Positions 11,701 through 23,700 of a DNA stretch of 25,000 nucleotides are shown piece after piece. The stretch covers positions 1 to 25,000 of the forward strand of contig CAIIXF020000239.1 of assembly GCA_903813345.2 (NCBI GenBank), given 5' to 3'. The stretch comes from Owenia fusiformis (lineage: Eukaryota > Annelida > Polychaeta > Sabellida > Oweniidae). Both the position numbers and the translations under genes were made by a program. The notes beneath the pieces were generated by a model. The model ran no database searches. It saw only the letters and a program-made list of their open reading frames with translations, and had not been told where the DNA came from. Within the stretch, counting starts at the first letter, position 1. Each line of letters starts with the position of its first letter.

Positions 11701-14700
11701 ATTTCGTGTGTTGTCTTCCCTGCAAGTAAACGTCTGATGCTAAGAAGACAATTAGAAAGCATTTCACTAATTCTAAACACATTAATAGACCCATAGTGAA
11801 TGAACGATTTGGCGGCTTCGTTTGAAATGGATATGAGCTGTAGAACGTACATGAAAGCCTATGAAAGCCTTTTCAAATAGCACTTTTCGTCTACTAAACA
11901 GCACATGTCATAATGAACCAACTGTTGAGGTTTTATAAAAGCTTACACTCTCGCTATCAAATACTACAACCCTCTCTGGACAAAGCCATCAATGAAAGAC
12001 TCGCTGAAAATGCACTTAACAAACAAACCACCTTTACATGCCCTAAAATGGATCCCAATGAAAACACCAGGAATTCATTCTATACAATACAATTTCTATC
12101 AATTATATGCCGAAAATTAGAGATCAAACTTCAATTTAGTTAAACTATATGCTCATTTTGATATTATTTTACAATATTCCTTATTTTAATAAAATGAATA
12201 CCGTTTAGTGTATGGCGAATTCAGCAGGGGGTGTTGGTTATTTCAATTGAAACAGACATGATTTCATGATCTTTGACTCAATGCTAATGAAAGAAAAACA
12301 ACTACAATAAAAAGTAAAAAATATTGCATGACATAACATTCATTTTTTAACAGCACAGTTACATGGTTGTTATTTTTCAACAGTTACAATACGTTTCCAT
12401 GTCAACCACATATGACAGTCCAATAATGTGGGCTCTAAATATTGCATGACATAACATTCATTTTTTAACAGCACAGTTACACGGTTGTTATTTTTCAACA
12501 GTTACAATACGTTTCCATGTCAACCACATATGACAGTCCAATAATGTGGGCTCTAAATAATGAATGCGTCTTCCTTTCCTGACAGAAGGGGCAAAAATTA
12601 CAGGCCCTCGGGAAAAACTGGTTGATTAATTTCTTGATTACTGTGTATTCTTGACCCCATCAATATAACCACAGTCCTTTTATGATCGTATTTCTTACCA
12701 AAATGGAACTATACTTAGAAGCAAAAATGCCTTTGGGTCATTTTACCTCCGATTGAGACTCTAAGAAATGTTAGTATTCTAAAAGGATGGGTCCTTATGT
12801 CAGTAATGGACCGAGGTACGACACTCTCGATGTTAAATGATAAATCCCATCCAAAAGCCTCAAGATATAAACAAAACTGCCCGTGAAAATAAACGTGTTA
12901 ACAAGGCCCCTTTGAAGAGCTGTAGGGCTAAGTAAACATTGAACAGGTTGTTTGGAGAGCTTCTGGCAAGACCACAGATAACTTCTAACCATGGAATGAC
13001 TCTCTCTTGACCAGTTGTCCTCAAACTTCCTGTATGACCATCTTATATATTGCACCATTAGTAGCGCATCCTCCATATTGTACCATCTCACTATTAGCTC
13101 AATTTGTGAATGGTCTATCTGTTTAAGTCTAAAAGAGGGAGAATGGATGTGGTGGATGGGATGAAATATGAATGTATTGTAACCGAGATGAAGATATCCA
13201 ACTGTTCTCTCTGAACAGAACTATGAATAAACTAAGAATCCAGAAAATATATGGTATTTATAACTGCAAACAACTTGATTATGAAGAAACTATTGAAACT
13301 CATCCAGATGTCTTTGTACCCAATCATTCTCAACATAAAGGCAAAAACCAATAACAAAATGTGAATAGCACTTCACAGTGGGTTCCAGCGGTATATTGTT
13401 GTACAGTTTAGATCACCTTTCATTGCTTGTGCAGCCAGGGAAATGAACAGATTCATTAAAAGTTGATACTACCCAGTTTTATCTTCTCTCTGTAGAATAT
13501 TATATGGTGAACTGGTGTTACAGGCTGTAAATATACTTTAACAAGACTAGTCTAGTTCCAGACACCATGTTACAGACATACGACACCGCCAATACTTTCA
13601 CTTTTTACCACCGTGTTATCTTATATCGCGGAGCTACATTGGCCAGAGTGAGGAGTGATTAAGAGCAAAGGCACGATAACAACAATTAACATAGAATTTA
13701 TTGCTCCGTTATAGGTTCTTATCAGTCCAGCTCTACAAAGGTTGCTGATCCTTCCCTATGTCTATTATACTCCCTCGTTAACTTGTCCTGCTCAATTTTC
13801 AGGGGATTGCATTGAACCGTTTTACCCCTGTACTTTCATTTATGGCATTCTCTGGATTATTGAACATTTCGGACAGACGACCATTATTTTGTTTCAAATA
13901 GTTTTGGCTGACTGACTGGATAGGTAACCGGGTGGTTATACATCAAGCATGGGGGTTGTTTGTACATTTGTGTGCTTTTTCTATTGGTATTTATAGTGAA
14001 TGTATTATAAAATCAATCTTGTCTCTGACACCTGCAATTCTAAGATTTGCTTAGTATCCAATTACGATATTTTGCTTTTGCATTTGGAAATGTATCGTTT
14101 CACTCTACAATTGGTAGATTAATAGCCGTATAGAATCATTGACTGTGGTTTTGAATTGCATTCTACAAACACATTCGTCCCTAAGACTTAAAATAACAAA
14201 GTTATTTAAACTTGATTGTCTGCTAAAGTGAACTCTAAATAAAACAGAGTTATATTGGTTTTCATTGTAGTTTCTTTGAACTTCAGCTAAACGAATATCG
14301 ATAGAATAAAATTTTCTAAGTAAGACCATGTATATTTTTGGCCAGATCCGTCTTTTATTTTCTAGGCTGGGTTCTTTGATGTTCAGTATAGACTTAATAA
14401 ATATGCTTTTGGTGATTCATGATTTGATAACACACACATTTTTCAGCTGATTTTAAAAAACTGCACTTTACCTCGAGTTTTCCGATAAATAGTTAATTGG
14501 GTATCTTAACATATTCATGAAAACCTGGGGGGGGGGCAAATTAAATCACAATAGCAAAACTCCGGAGGCCACATAAAATGACTTCAGAAAATGTTATAAT
14601 TGTAAAATGTAAACTTACCGTCTTAGAACTCCTCCGAGTAAAGAAGCATTAAGGCATTCTGGGGGTGAAAGCCTCCTCTGCACTTCAGCAACTGTCACCT

Positions 14701-17700
14701 TGTATTTTGAGGTTGAACTGAGAAGGGATAGACGACCCGGAACTGAGCAGAACACGTCTGTGGGTGTTGCCATACCAGAGATAATCATGTCTTTATTCTC
14801 ATGCTTGGGACGTATACCTGACAAAAACAACATAATATTTACAATAATTTGTTTAGAACTGTATAGCTAGTACCATAGTGCATTGTCTTGGTGATTTTGG
14901 GAATGGCGATTATCGCATGTTGTTATTATATTGAAATATTATCAAAGCAGATAATATTTGATAATTTTGTATCTATTGACTTTATGGACTACATAACTAT
15001 AAACAATATAAAGTATCAGATTTTAAATCATTTTACTCATATTTTCGGACAGTATTTGATTTCCTTATAACAACTACTGACAATAAAAATAAAACTGGAG
15101 TTTTGAAGAAAAATAAGTAAAGTGGCATGTTTGGTGTCAGATTGAAATTGGACACATTTGGATTCAATAACAACTGAAATGTAGCAACTGCTGGCATGTT
15201 TTAATATCATTATATCGGGAAACCAATTGAAAAGACGATTGAAAGTAAATTTGAAGACAATGATAAAATAATATTTGTACTTAACACATCGAGACGCACA
15301 GTAACAAAAAGCATATCGACTTGAATATCGGGATTTCTCTCGACATTGATTTCTAAAGGTAATTTGACATTTATACAAAAGAATATATATCCAATTTGAA
15401 GGGAACAATCTCTGAGCAATGGATCAGTGCTACAAACCAATTAATAATTAACAATAATGTAAATAAAAAATATACAAGAGAGCTCTGAATTTGTATGCTA
15501 TAAAGAAAATATAATGTTGTTCATTTTACACTAGATTGATCCAATTAGTTTATAATAATGTGATTTTTTCTTATATTTTGTCCTTTTCTGTTGATTTGTA
15601 ATTTAATATAAGATAAGATATAATAGGTAAATAATATTGTCGTTCCGAAAACTTCAAAGAGGATCGAATGTAGTAGTGATAGGTGAAACCAAATAAATGT
15701 TGTCTCATAAGATCATATTTTTGGAAAACTTTGATTTCTCGAGATTTATACAGTATCACTTGCAATACAAAAGACCAAAGTAAACTAATTAAAACCAAAA
15801 TGGTGCGAGGAGTAAACACGCAAACAAAATTTGATTCTTTACATGTAATAGATCTTGGAACGTTCCCATAATGCAATTGCATATATCCAAACGGCATGAC
15901 AAGAAGCGCCATTTCTTGTAAATGCATGGAGTCTGTGTAAAATAAATTGACAACTGTAATAAACGTCTGGGAGGCCGTTGAATTTAGAGATAGTGTTTAC
16001 AAGCCCCCAGTCATAGCATGGAACACCTACTTTTAACTCTTCTCCACTTACACAATTTTAAATTCTGTTGTAAGAAATGTATACGGTTGTATTTCTAAAT
16101 TTACATGTGTCAAAACAATGATTCTACCATCTGAAGATCTCAGATAAGAGCCCCGATGTTGTCCATCAAACTTAACTACAAAACTACCTCTGTAGTCAGG
16201 ATTCTTCTTATGTTCGATGTTGTATCATTGTTCAAAACAGTGATGAGCTTACTCGCTTGTATTTTATACCACCAGCTTTGTATATAAGATTACTATCTAT
16301 CTTGTATTTTACTTTGAATGTGTGAACTGCCTCGGGAAAAGTAACCTTTGGCCTAAATCTTGAACAGACTCTCAGTCGAGTACTGAATGGTCGATATTCA
16401 TCAAAATTGTAGGAGAAAATCAAAGTCTGGTTCTAACTGCTTACATTGATTGTCAGCGTGAAGTTTGATAGATATAAAAAGAGGGTTAATCCATCATTAA
16501 CATCCTCCTATATTGATGAAAAAATCGTAAATTAATCAAAATGCAATAGCAAGTTAACGAATATTTTACTCTTATTCACACTTCTAATATCTCATTAAAG
16601 GGTCGTGTTTCAATCTCAATTTACATAGCAAATGAGCAATCACTTTGGAGATGATCGCCATCCGCCTGATCATGACATGACGTACACCTGGCGATGATGC
16701 AGGAATCTAGATTGGACAATTAAAAGGATAATATGGTCCTAATATCCAAGGCACTAGCATGCTCGTACTTCCAATCGTTCAGGTACTGAAACTATTTTCA
16801 TGTAGCAAGATGGATATCAAGTCTGCTCACTGTCACTGTCTTTTAAGAAATAAATAAAAAGCTTGGTTAAATTTATTTTTGATAGAGGCGAGATGCGTGG
16901 GTCGTTAATCAAAGGGGAACATCATGTACTAGTTGACTTGAATTCAGAAGTTAAGAAAGATAATTATGTCAAAATGTTTCCCTCGGTGACAATATTAACA
17001 AAAAATAACTTTACACATCTATCTTCATTGGTGTAATGAATAAGTGGTTATTTGTCAGAGGCACAATGGATCACATCCCTACTTTGTACATATAATAGCG
17101 CCATATGACACAAACAAACTAGTTCCTTGTACAGAAGGGACTGATGTATTCATAAGGTATCAAATTGAGCAAATTCCGACGTCCCTGTTATTCAGTGAAA
17201 GTGTTTAAATGAGAGATAGTATCGGGATTATACTATGATTAACCAGTTGTGAATGGATCTTGACACGATGCAGTTATTTAACTACGTGACCAAATCAAAA
17301 GAGTGACTCTCTATAGTTCATTTGGTGATAAATTCCGCAATGAATACCCGAACAAGCACCTTCTTCAGCCCGTCTCTAATTAATGAGAATTAAAAGTGAA
17401 GTGAATGAGATGACAGCCATGACAAATTCAATTGGATGGACGATTGGTAATATACATGGAGCAAGGTACTCGACTTCGGAGTCATTTGCTATATTACTTT
17501 ATGATAGAGTACCATAAAATATATGATGATTAACGTGTCACTAATTAGGCAAAAATCACCTACCTTTACGAATAACTGAAGCATGGTCGCTGTGTATAAA
17601 GTTTCCGCTCTCATCTACGGATCCCTAAGAACAAAGAGAAAACAGGAAATCCATTAGACCGTTTTTCTTACATTTCCAAATTAGGTCTCTAATATCTATT

Positions 17701-20700
17701 AATGTCGTATGTAATGTTACCGTTATAGAAAAGCATATATCAATTCACAAATTGAAGATGGAATAATGTTGCTGTCTTCATTTGTATAATTGGCAATTTT
17801 AGAATATTAGTTACATTTTCTGTGTTCTCCGGTGTATCGTGAGATGTTCAGAATACAAGAAAATTATAATACCAAGGATTTCTCATTTGCGTTTGTTTTC
17901 GTTCAAAAACTTGTAATTTTAGTGTGATTTTGTCATTAAACAGATCGCTGTGAGACAATTCAGGTGATTTTCGGCATCGACCTTGGTTGGATTGGCAAAT
18001 GAACGAGGTTAGCAATGGACAGATATGATGGTGTTATATTGCAACTAGCCTTGCCCAAGTCGGTATTTTTTACTTATCTGATCTTGAATTATTACATAAT
18101 CAAAATAAGTAAAAGAGCCCGACTTGGGCAAGGCTATATTGCAACTTATTTTAATACCGACTCACAAAAAATAGTGTATGATATTTTTTATGATTTCGTT
18201 ATATTGTTTTAACAACAAAGATATTGTGACTCAAGACATTGGGGTCATTTTGGAGGCAGAGGGTGCGCAGGTCATGAGTATTTACAATAATGGAATACAC
18301 AAAATAGAGATAACATCTTGTCTAAGAGGCTTCTAGAAAGTGATTGTCGGATTGAAATTCGTCAAATCTCTCGCATGACCGACTAAAGATGTGACCGTGC
18401 TATCGTGAAATCTACCCATGGATGCATTACCCCATGGTGCCTGTTTTTATCCAGGATCGTCTTTCTAAATTTGTATCAAATAAGAATCAGGGGGTAAAGT
18501 GTAAGAAGGATCACTGCATGTGGTCCAATATACAGTATTGTACTGTCCGCTATTACAGTTACAAACTAAACGGGTTCAAATTGGACAAACTTGTAACCAA
18601 ATTCATAGATTACTATCATAGTACTAAATCAAAAATAAGAGTGATCAGTTTCCAATCTGTTTGGCTTGAGGTTTTTCGACCTGCACAGATGTGAAACAAG
18701 TTTAAAACAGAATGCTTGGTTTTTTGTTACACCTGAGTTCCTTCCGTGAGTTTATTAAAAGTATCTATGTTATGATCTTCCTTGTTATAATCTTATCATG
18801 CAACATATTTGCGAATCAAAACAGATCTTAACCTAAATCTAAATAATACACCGGTTTACACGTAACACTGTATTATATAAAGCATGTTTTGGGTCAAACA
18901 TCACTAACGGCAATGAAAGTTAAATAGTGCATCGGGAATTATAGATTATTTGCTTGGTTTGATGGGAGAATAGAATGTCAGTCTCTAATGTGGAGGGGAA
19001 ACCAGGATTCCCAAGTGTCTATTAAGTGAGAGGTAATTGAACAAAACCACTATATTAAATTCTAATTAATTTTCCGCAAGACAACACAATACTAAGGCAG
19101 AATCAAATGAGGGTGGTTAATTTAAGAGTTCATTGAGGATTGTTTGTAGTTTATGTAAATTAGGTATTTAATTGATATAAAATAATAAAGATGTGCTTAT
19201 TTTCTCTTCAAAATAGAGAAGGTATTCCTAAGTATTTTCTAAACAAAATATACGTCATTATATATAGACCTAATTTATTTTGAAAACAATTAAAGCAATA
19301 ATAAATAAATATGGTTCTTCAACATTGGGGACATTTTCATAAGCAATGGTTTGTTATGAAAAACAATCGATTAGGAAATCAGATATTTTACTTTCATTAA
19401 TCCTTTTGTTATTTTGCTAAAACAATTCAAACCTGAATACATGTCACAATATATCTACATATAGTTTGATGTATTTTGTAACGATTTTAAGATACAAAAA
19501 TACAGTTTCTTCGGAATGACACTATTGTTCTCTTACCAAGACGGTTCCACAATGTCTGATTCGCCATTCATGAATTTTGGCAGGAAAATATTAAGTATTT
19601 TCTTACAAAATAATCTACGCTTATGCAACGAGGCACTGAGACTACCTGAGAATGGTAGACGAATTTCTAAAATAAATATTATTATAAAATTTAAGAACCT
19701 TTTCTTAATGCACATTTCTAAACGTAAATATACTGATTTTATCCTATTTTTGCCTCTTTTCTTCTGGCCACAGACTATTTGGATTTATATGAACAATGGC
19801 TTGACTTTCTTATATTTGGTTAAGAATCAGAAATGTATTACAAAATTACTATGAAGTTTAAAAGGCCAATCGTTCTTTGAGAAAACAAGAAACATAAATA
19901 TATACCTAAATTGTAATTCAAGTATATGAGCACATAACTCCCCTAATAAAAATCTCCATTGCGGCTTAAGTATCTCTCAGAATATCAAAAGATTTGATAT
20001 ATTAAAAAGTGAAAGAATTATATTTGGATTTGCAGTGTACCAAAGTAATTTAGTGAGGTTAAATACACAAAGAGTGTGAATAAAGAAACAAATTATTCAG
20101 TAAATTCTATAGGTTTGTTCCCATATTTATATAAGCCTTCACCAAAAACCAGCTGATGTTTGGGCGCTTTTCACAGTGATAAGAACTGTACAATTGGCAC
20201 AGTTAATATTTCTAATAAGAACAAAAATTAAGGAATTCATGGATGACTTCAGTTTAAAACGAGGTCGTTGATCATTTCTTGATGACATCATCAATTCTTG
20301 GGCAGGTGTGCGATGATGTGAGAGAGCATATATTAGACAGCTAGCACGAGACTTCACAACCTGTGACTGCTCTGAAACTCGGCAATGTGGTATCAGGTGT
20401 TATATAGAACCCTGAATGCATTCCTTGTGATCGTGTCATACAACAGAGTCTTCTATCATAATATTCGGTGAATCTTCATTTGCAAAAAATGTAATGATAA
20501 AAGTTGGAATAAAATGCATCTTCATAAAATGAAAACTTAATCCAAAGCAACTGTCATAAAGTTCAATTTCATAATAAAAATGATCAAGATTATTATTAAT
20601 GTATATATGCACCTTCATAGAAACTGGCATGTCAAAATATTAATTTAACACAATAAATCAAGAGTTTTATTAATGATCTGCCTATTTTGAAATTTATTAG

Positions 20701-23700
20701 TGACTAAATCTGAAAGAGAATAGATTGATATGGGGAGGGGACAGTCCTGTTTATCAAGCCATTACTCAGAGAGCCCCATTATAACCAATATTTGGGGGAG
20801 GAGAAGAATTTACATATTTGAAAGGTACTCAGAAACTGAAATGTTTAATTATAAATGAAGACTGTCTTAGTGCTATATTTCTAATAATTATGACTGGAAT
20901 GTTTTATTAAGTCTATCCCAGAAATTGTAAATCTGCGAGATATACAAGAAATTGGGCTGGTGCTATTAAACAACTTTACTGATCAACATTTGTAGATTTT
21001 CACATATCCCAGGCCTCCATCTTCCCATATCAAATGATCATTACCCGCTGAGAAAGATAGCTCAACTTTGATCAGCGACTCAAGACTGATATCCGAGAAC
21101 TTGTCCATGCACCTAGAATCTCGTAAGCATCCATATATCTTATCCACACGCAAAATGCACTGGTCAGTCTTATTTTGGGTGAAATTAATATTGGGAATTT
21201 TCAAAAGACAATGCTTGACTCTGGACATGTTTGTGGACCTGAATTAGAGCAATCGTGGCCTGGAGGTGAAGATTATGGGCTTGAGTGCTGGTTACAAGAT
21301 GGGTGGGTGCAATGGGTGTGCGGGGAATATGTGGCATATTGGTGCTAATAGGCTCATTACTATATGCAATAAAGGTCGTGAGCCGCCCCTGGGGCAACTA
21401 CTTTCTAAATGGATTAACGGGCACTTACTAATGACCGATTCCAAGCTTTTATTTGTGCCCCTAGACTGATGGACATCTCGTGATTGCTATCGGGGCATTT
21501 CACATTATTACCCCAATAAAATAATAAGTAATGACAAACTTAAACTTGCAAATTGAAGGGGTGTAAAATTAACATGTCTAGCCTAGTCCTAAAAACGTTT
21601 CAAGTTGATAAATAATTAACTTGAATATATTTCACTTTGATTATATTTTATTTTTAATTTTCCGAAATTATAAATCAACATTAAAGCGACCCTGTGTGAG
21701 GACAGTAATTAGATGACTATAAATTGGTAATTTTTCTCTATTAATTAGCACACAATGCGGACTAAATGCTGATGTAATTTACGGCGATCTACATGTTCAC
21801 CATTATAAAGTAGACCACAGCTTGGACTGCGTTTAATCAGGTTTTTAACATTAACGTACTTCATTGAGAACATGTGTTTACGTTTAGATATGGTATTCTA
21901 AAATGACATTCTATGTCCTTATTTATAATCATGACAAAACTGGATATTATATCAATGTAAAACAAATGCATGGTTCAGATTATGTATAGTAAAATAATAC
22001 TAATGTATTTTAATTAATTAAATTATGAATAAATATTTTCCATTCGTATTTTAATTTTAATTCAGTATCTAAAAATGGCTTAAGTAATCAATCCTAAAAC
22101 AGCCAAAAATAATTAGCAAAAACTAAAATTATGAAAACAGTGAACGCCGATGGGGGTAAGGTTAGAAAGTACTTACTTTGAGTAATTTTCTGAGAAATTA
22201 CTTTGGTTGAGATTTGAGAGTGAAAGCTGTCCATCTGTCTTGTGCTAATGAGTTGAGGAGGTTGATTAAAAGTAACAGCATTAGTATTTGCTGTACCATT
22301 TCAAGTCTTTAATTACTAACAGTAAAGGTGCTTTGGCTCATGAGAATTTTATGAGATATTAAACGATTCTCTATCTCAGAGAATCTTTATAAAATGTAGT
22401 TAAATGCATTAATAAATTAGGAATTGGGTTATTTTTGTGGTATTATAGTCTGATGTGGTTTTATGAGGGTTCTAGAAAAAGAAACAACCTTATTTTATCA
22501 TTTATTTGGGTTTTTAAGTTGCACAGATCAGAAATACAACCAACCGAGATGAAACAAAAAAATTTCCACCATATTAATATTAATATTTTAACATATTGGC
22601 TGGAGAATTAATGGTTTAATTATTATATTTATACACAAATCTCATTCATTAATTACCATGATAAAATAAATGAGCGATAATAATTTCATTAGAATCCTAA
22701 CAGAGAGATTTAAAGAATTTTTCATTTTTGTGACAGATTTGACTTCGACTTTTGGTGTTAAAATTGATTTTAACCGAAGGGGGTGGTTTGTAATACGGTA
22801 ATTTGACGCACAAATACTGCTGTCTGATTCACGATTTCATGACTTTGAAAACAATTATAATTCAGTTGAAATTAATTACAAAATAAAGTAATAAATCTCA
22901 CCACTAGTTGGTTGCCGTCATCCATGCCTGGAATTCCTCCGTGAAGGCTAAGTAGTCCTTCTGTGCCCATCTCGTGCCCACGGTGGACCAGCATCTCAGG
23001 CCGCCCCATCCCATACTCGCTCCGCCGTGTGTCGTAAGCACTGGGAAAGGAGGGATGCATGGCGTTATGTAGAGCGTCATCTCTGTGACGAAGTACATTT
23101 CTATCTGGGCCGTGTAATTGCTGATATTGCTGGTGAGGGAAACTGTTCAATGCTCCGTAAGGATCCGCTTGGTTCACATGATGATGGAATTCACCTTGTT
23201 GAGGCAGGAGGTTGTAATGAGGAGGGGGGAAATAGGGAGGCTGGAAATCCGTGGTCGGTGTGTGTGACAATCTTGGCGCAGATGAGAACGAACTACCTGT
23301 CGTACCTACGAGTGAACTGGACACTGAGGAGCCGAGCTGTCCCAAACTATGAGTGCGGTCCTGAAAATAAACAAAGAAATAACTTTAACACCAGCATCGA
23401 AACTTCTGTAAAAATCAACCACTTTACAAGATGGTTTAAATTATTACAACAAACATTGTGTGGTGAACATCGAACACCAACCTCCAACGATTCCATTAGA
23501 AGTACCATTGGTTTGTTTTCCTTAAAAATCCACAAAATAAAATTGAAAGTGCTCCGGGAGATCCTAGTAGTCCAGTGTTTACTCGTTTACTGATATGATA
23601 ATTTATTCAAGTTGAATCACAATTGCGATTGAGAATCCGTGGTCCGTTGTGGTGACTCAGTGTGAGTATAAGGTAATGTAAGGTGGGGCGACCAAGCATG

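Larger units (their letters stand above)
11028..14618 (-). other. AP-2 intron 4 (3.6 kb)
   Basis: A phase-2 GT-AG intron. It holds the 118-bp tandem duplication (12319-12554), a ten-G tract (14527-14536) and two longer minus-strand open frames (11565-11852, 95 codons; 12795-13091, 98-99 codons) that I cannot identify. Either frame might be a worn transposon fragment. A small direct duplication, ATGAAAGCCT twice, lies at about 11850-11870. Confidence 0.85.

Noticed and set aside
12795-13091. 98-99 codon minus-strand frame in intron 4
   Set aside because: No recognisable domain, no matching splice phase with flanking AP-2 exons and no repeat borders. Kept only as part of the intron description.
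15037-15927. Two minus-strand frames of 118-123 codons in intron 3
   Set aside because: Composition (Phe, Tyr, Ile, Lys, Cys) is what AT-rich noncoding DNA gives; no family resemblance.
18422-18694. 90-codon plus-strand frame, and a GGTTCAAAT sequence near 18575 resembling a tRNA B box
   Set aside because: No A box at the right spacing and no cloverleaf, so not a tRNA or tRNA-derived SINE on present evidence; the frame has no recognisable domain.
19516-19854. 112-codon plus-strand frame in intron 2
   Set aside because: The first third looks protein-like but the rest is hydrophobic AT-rich sequence, with an overlapping frame on the other strand and no domain.
23027-23593. 188-codon plus-strand frame across exon 2
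   Set aside because: It is the antisense shadow of AP-2 exon 2, whose minus-strand product is clearly conserved.
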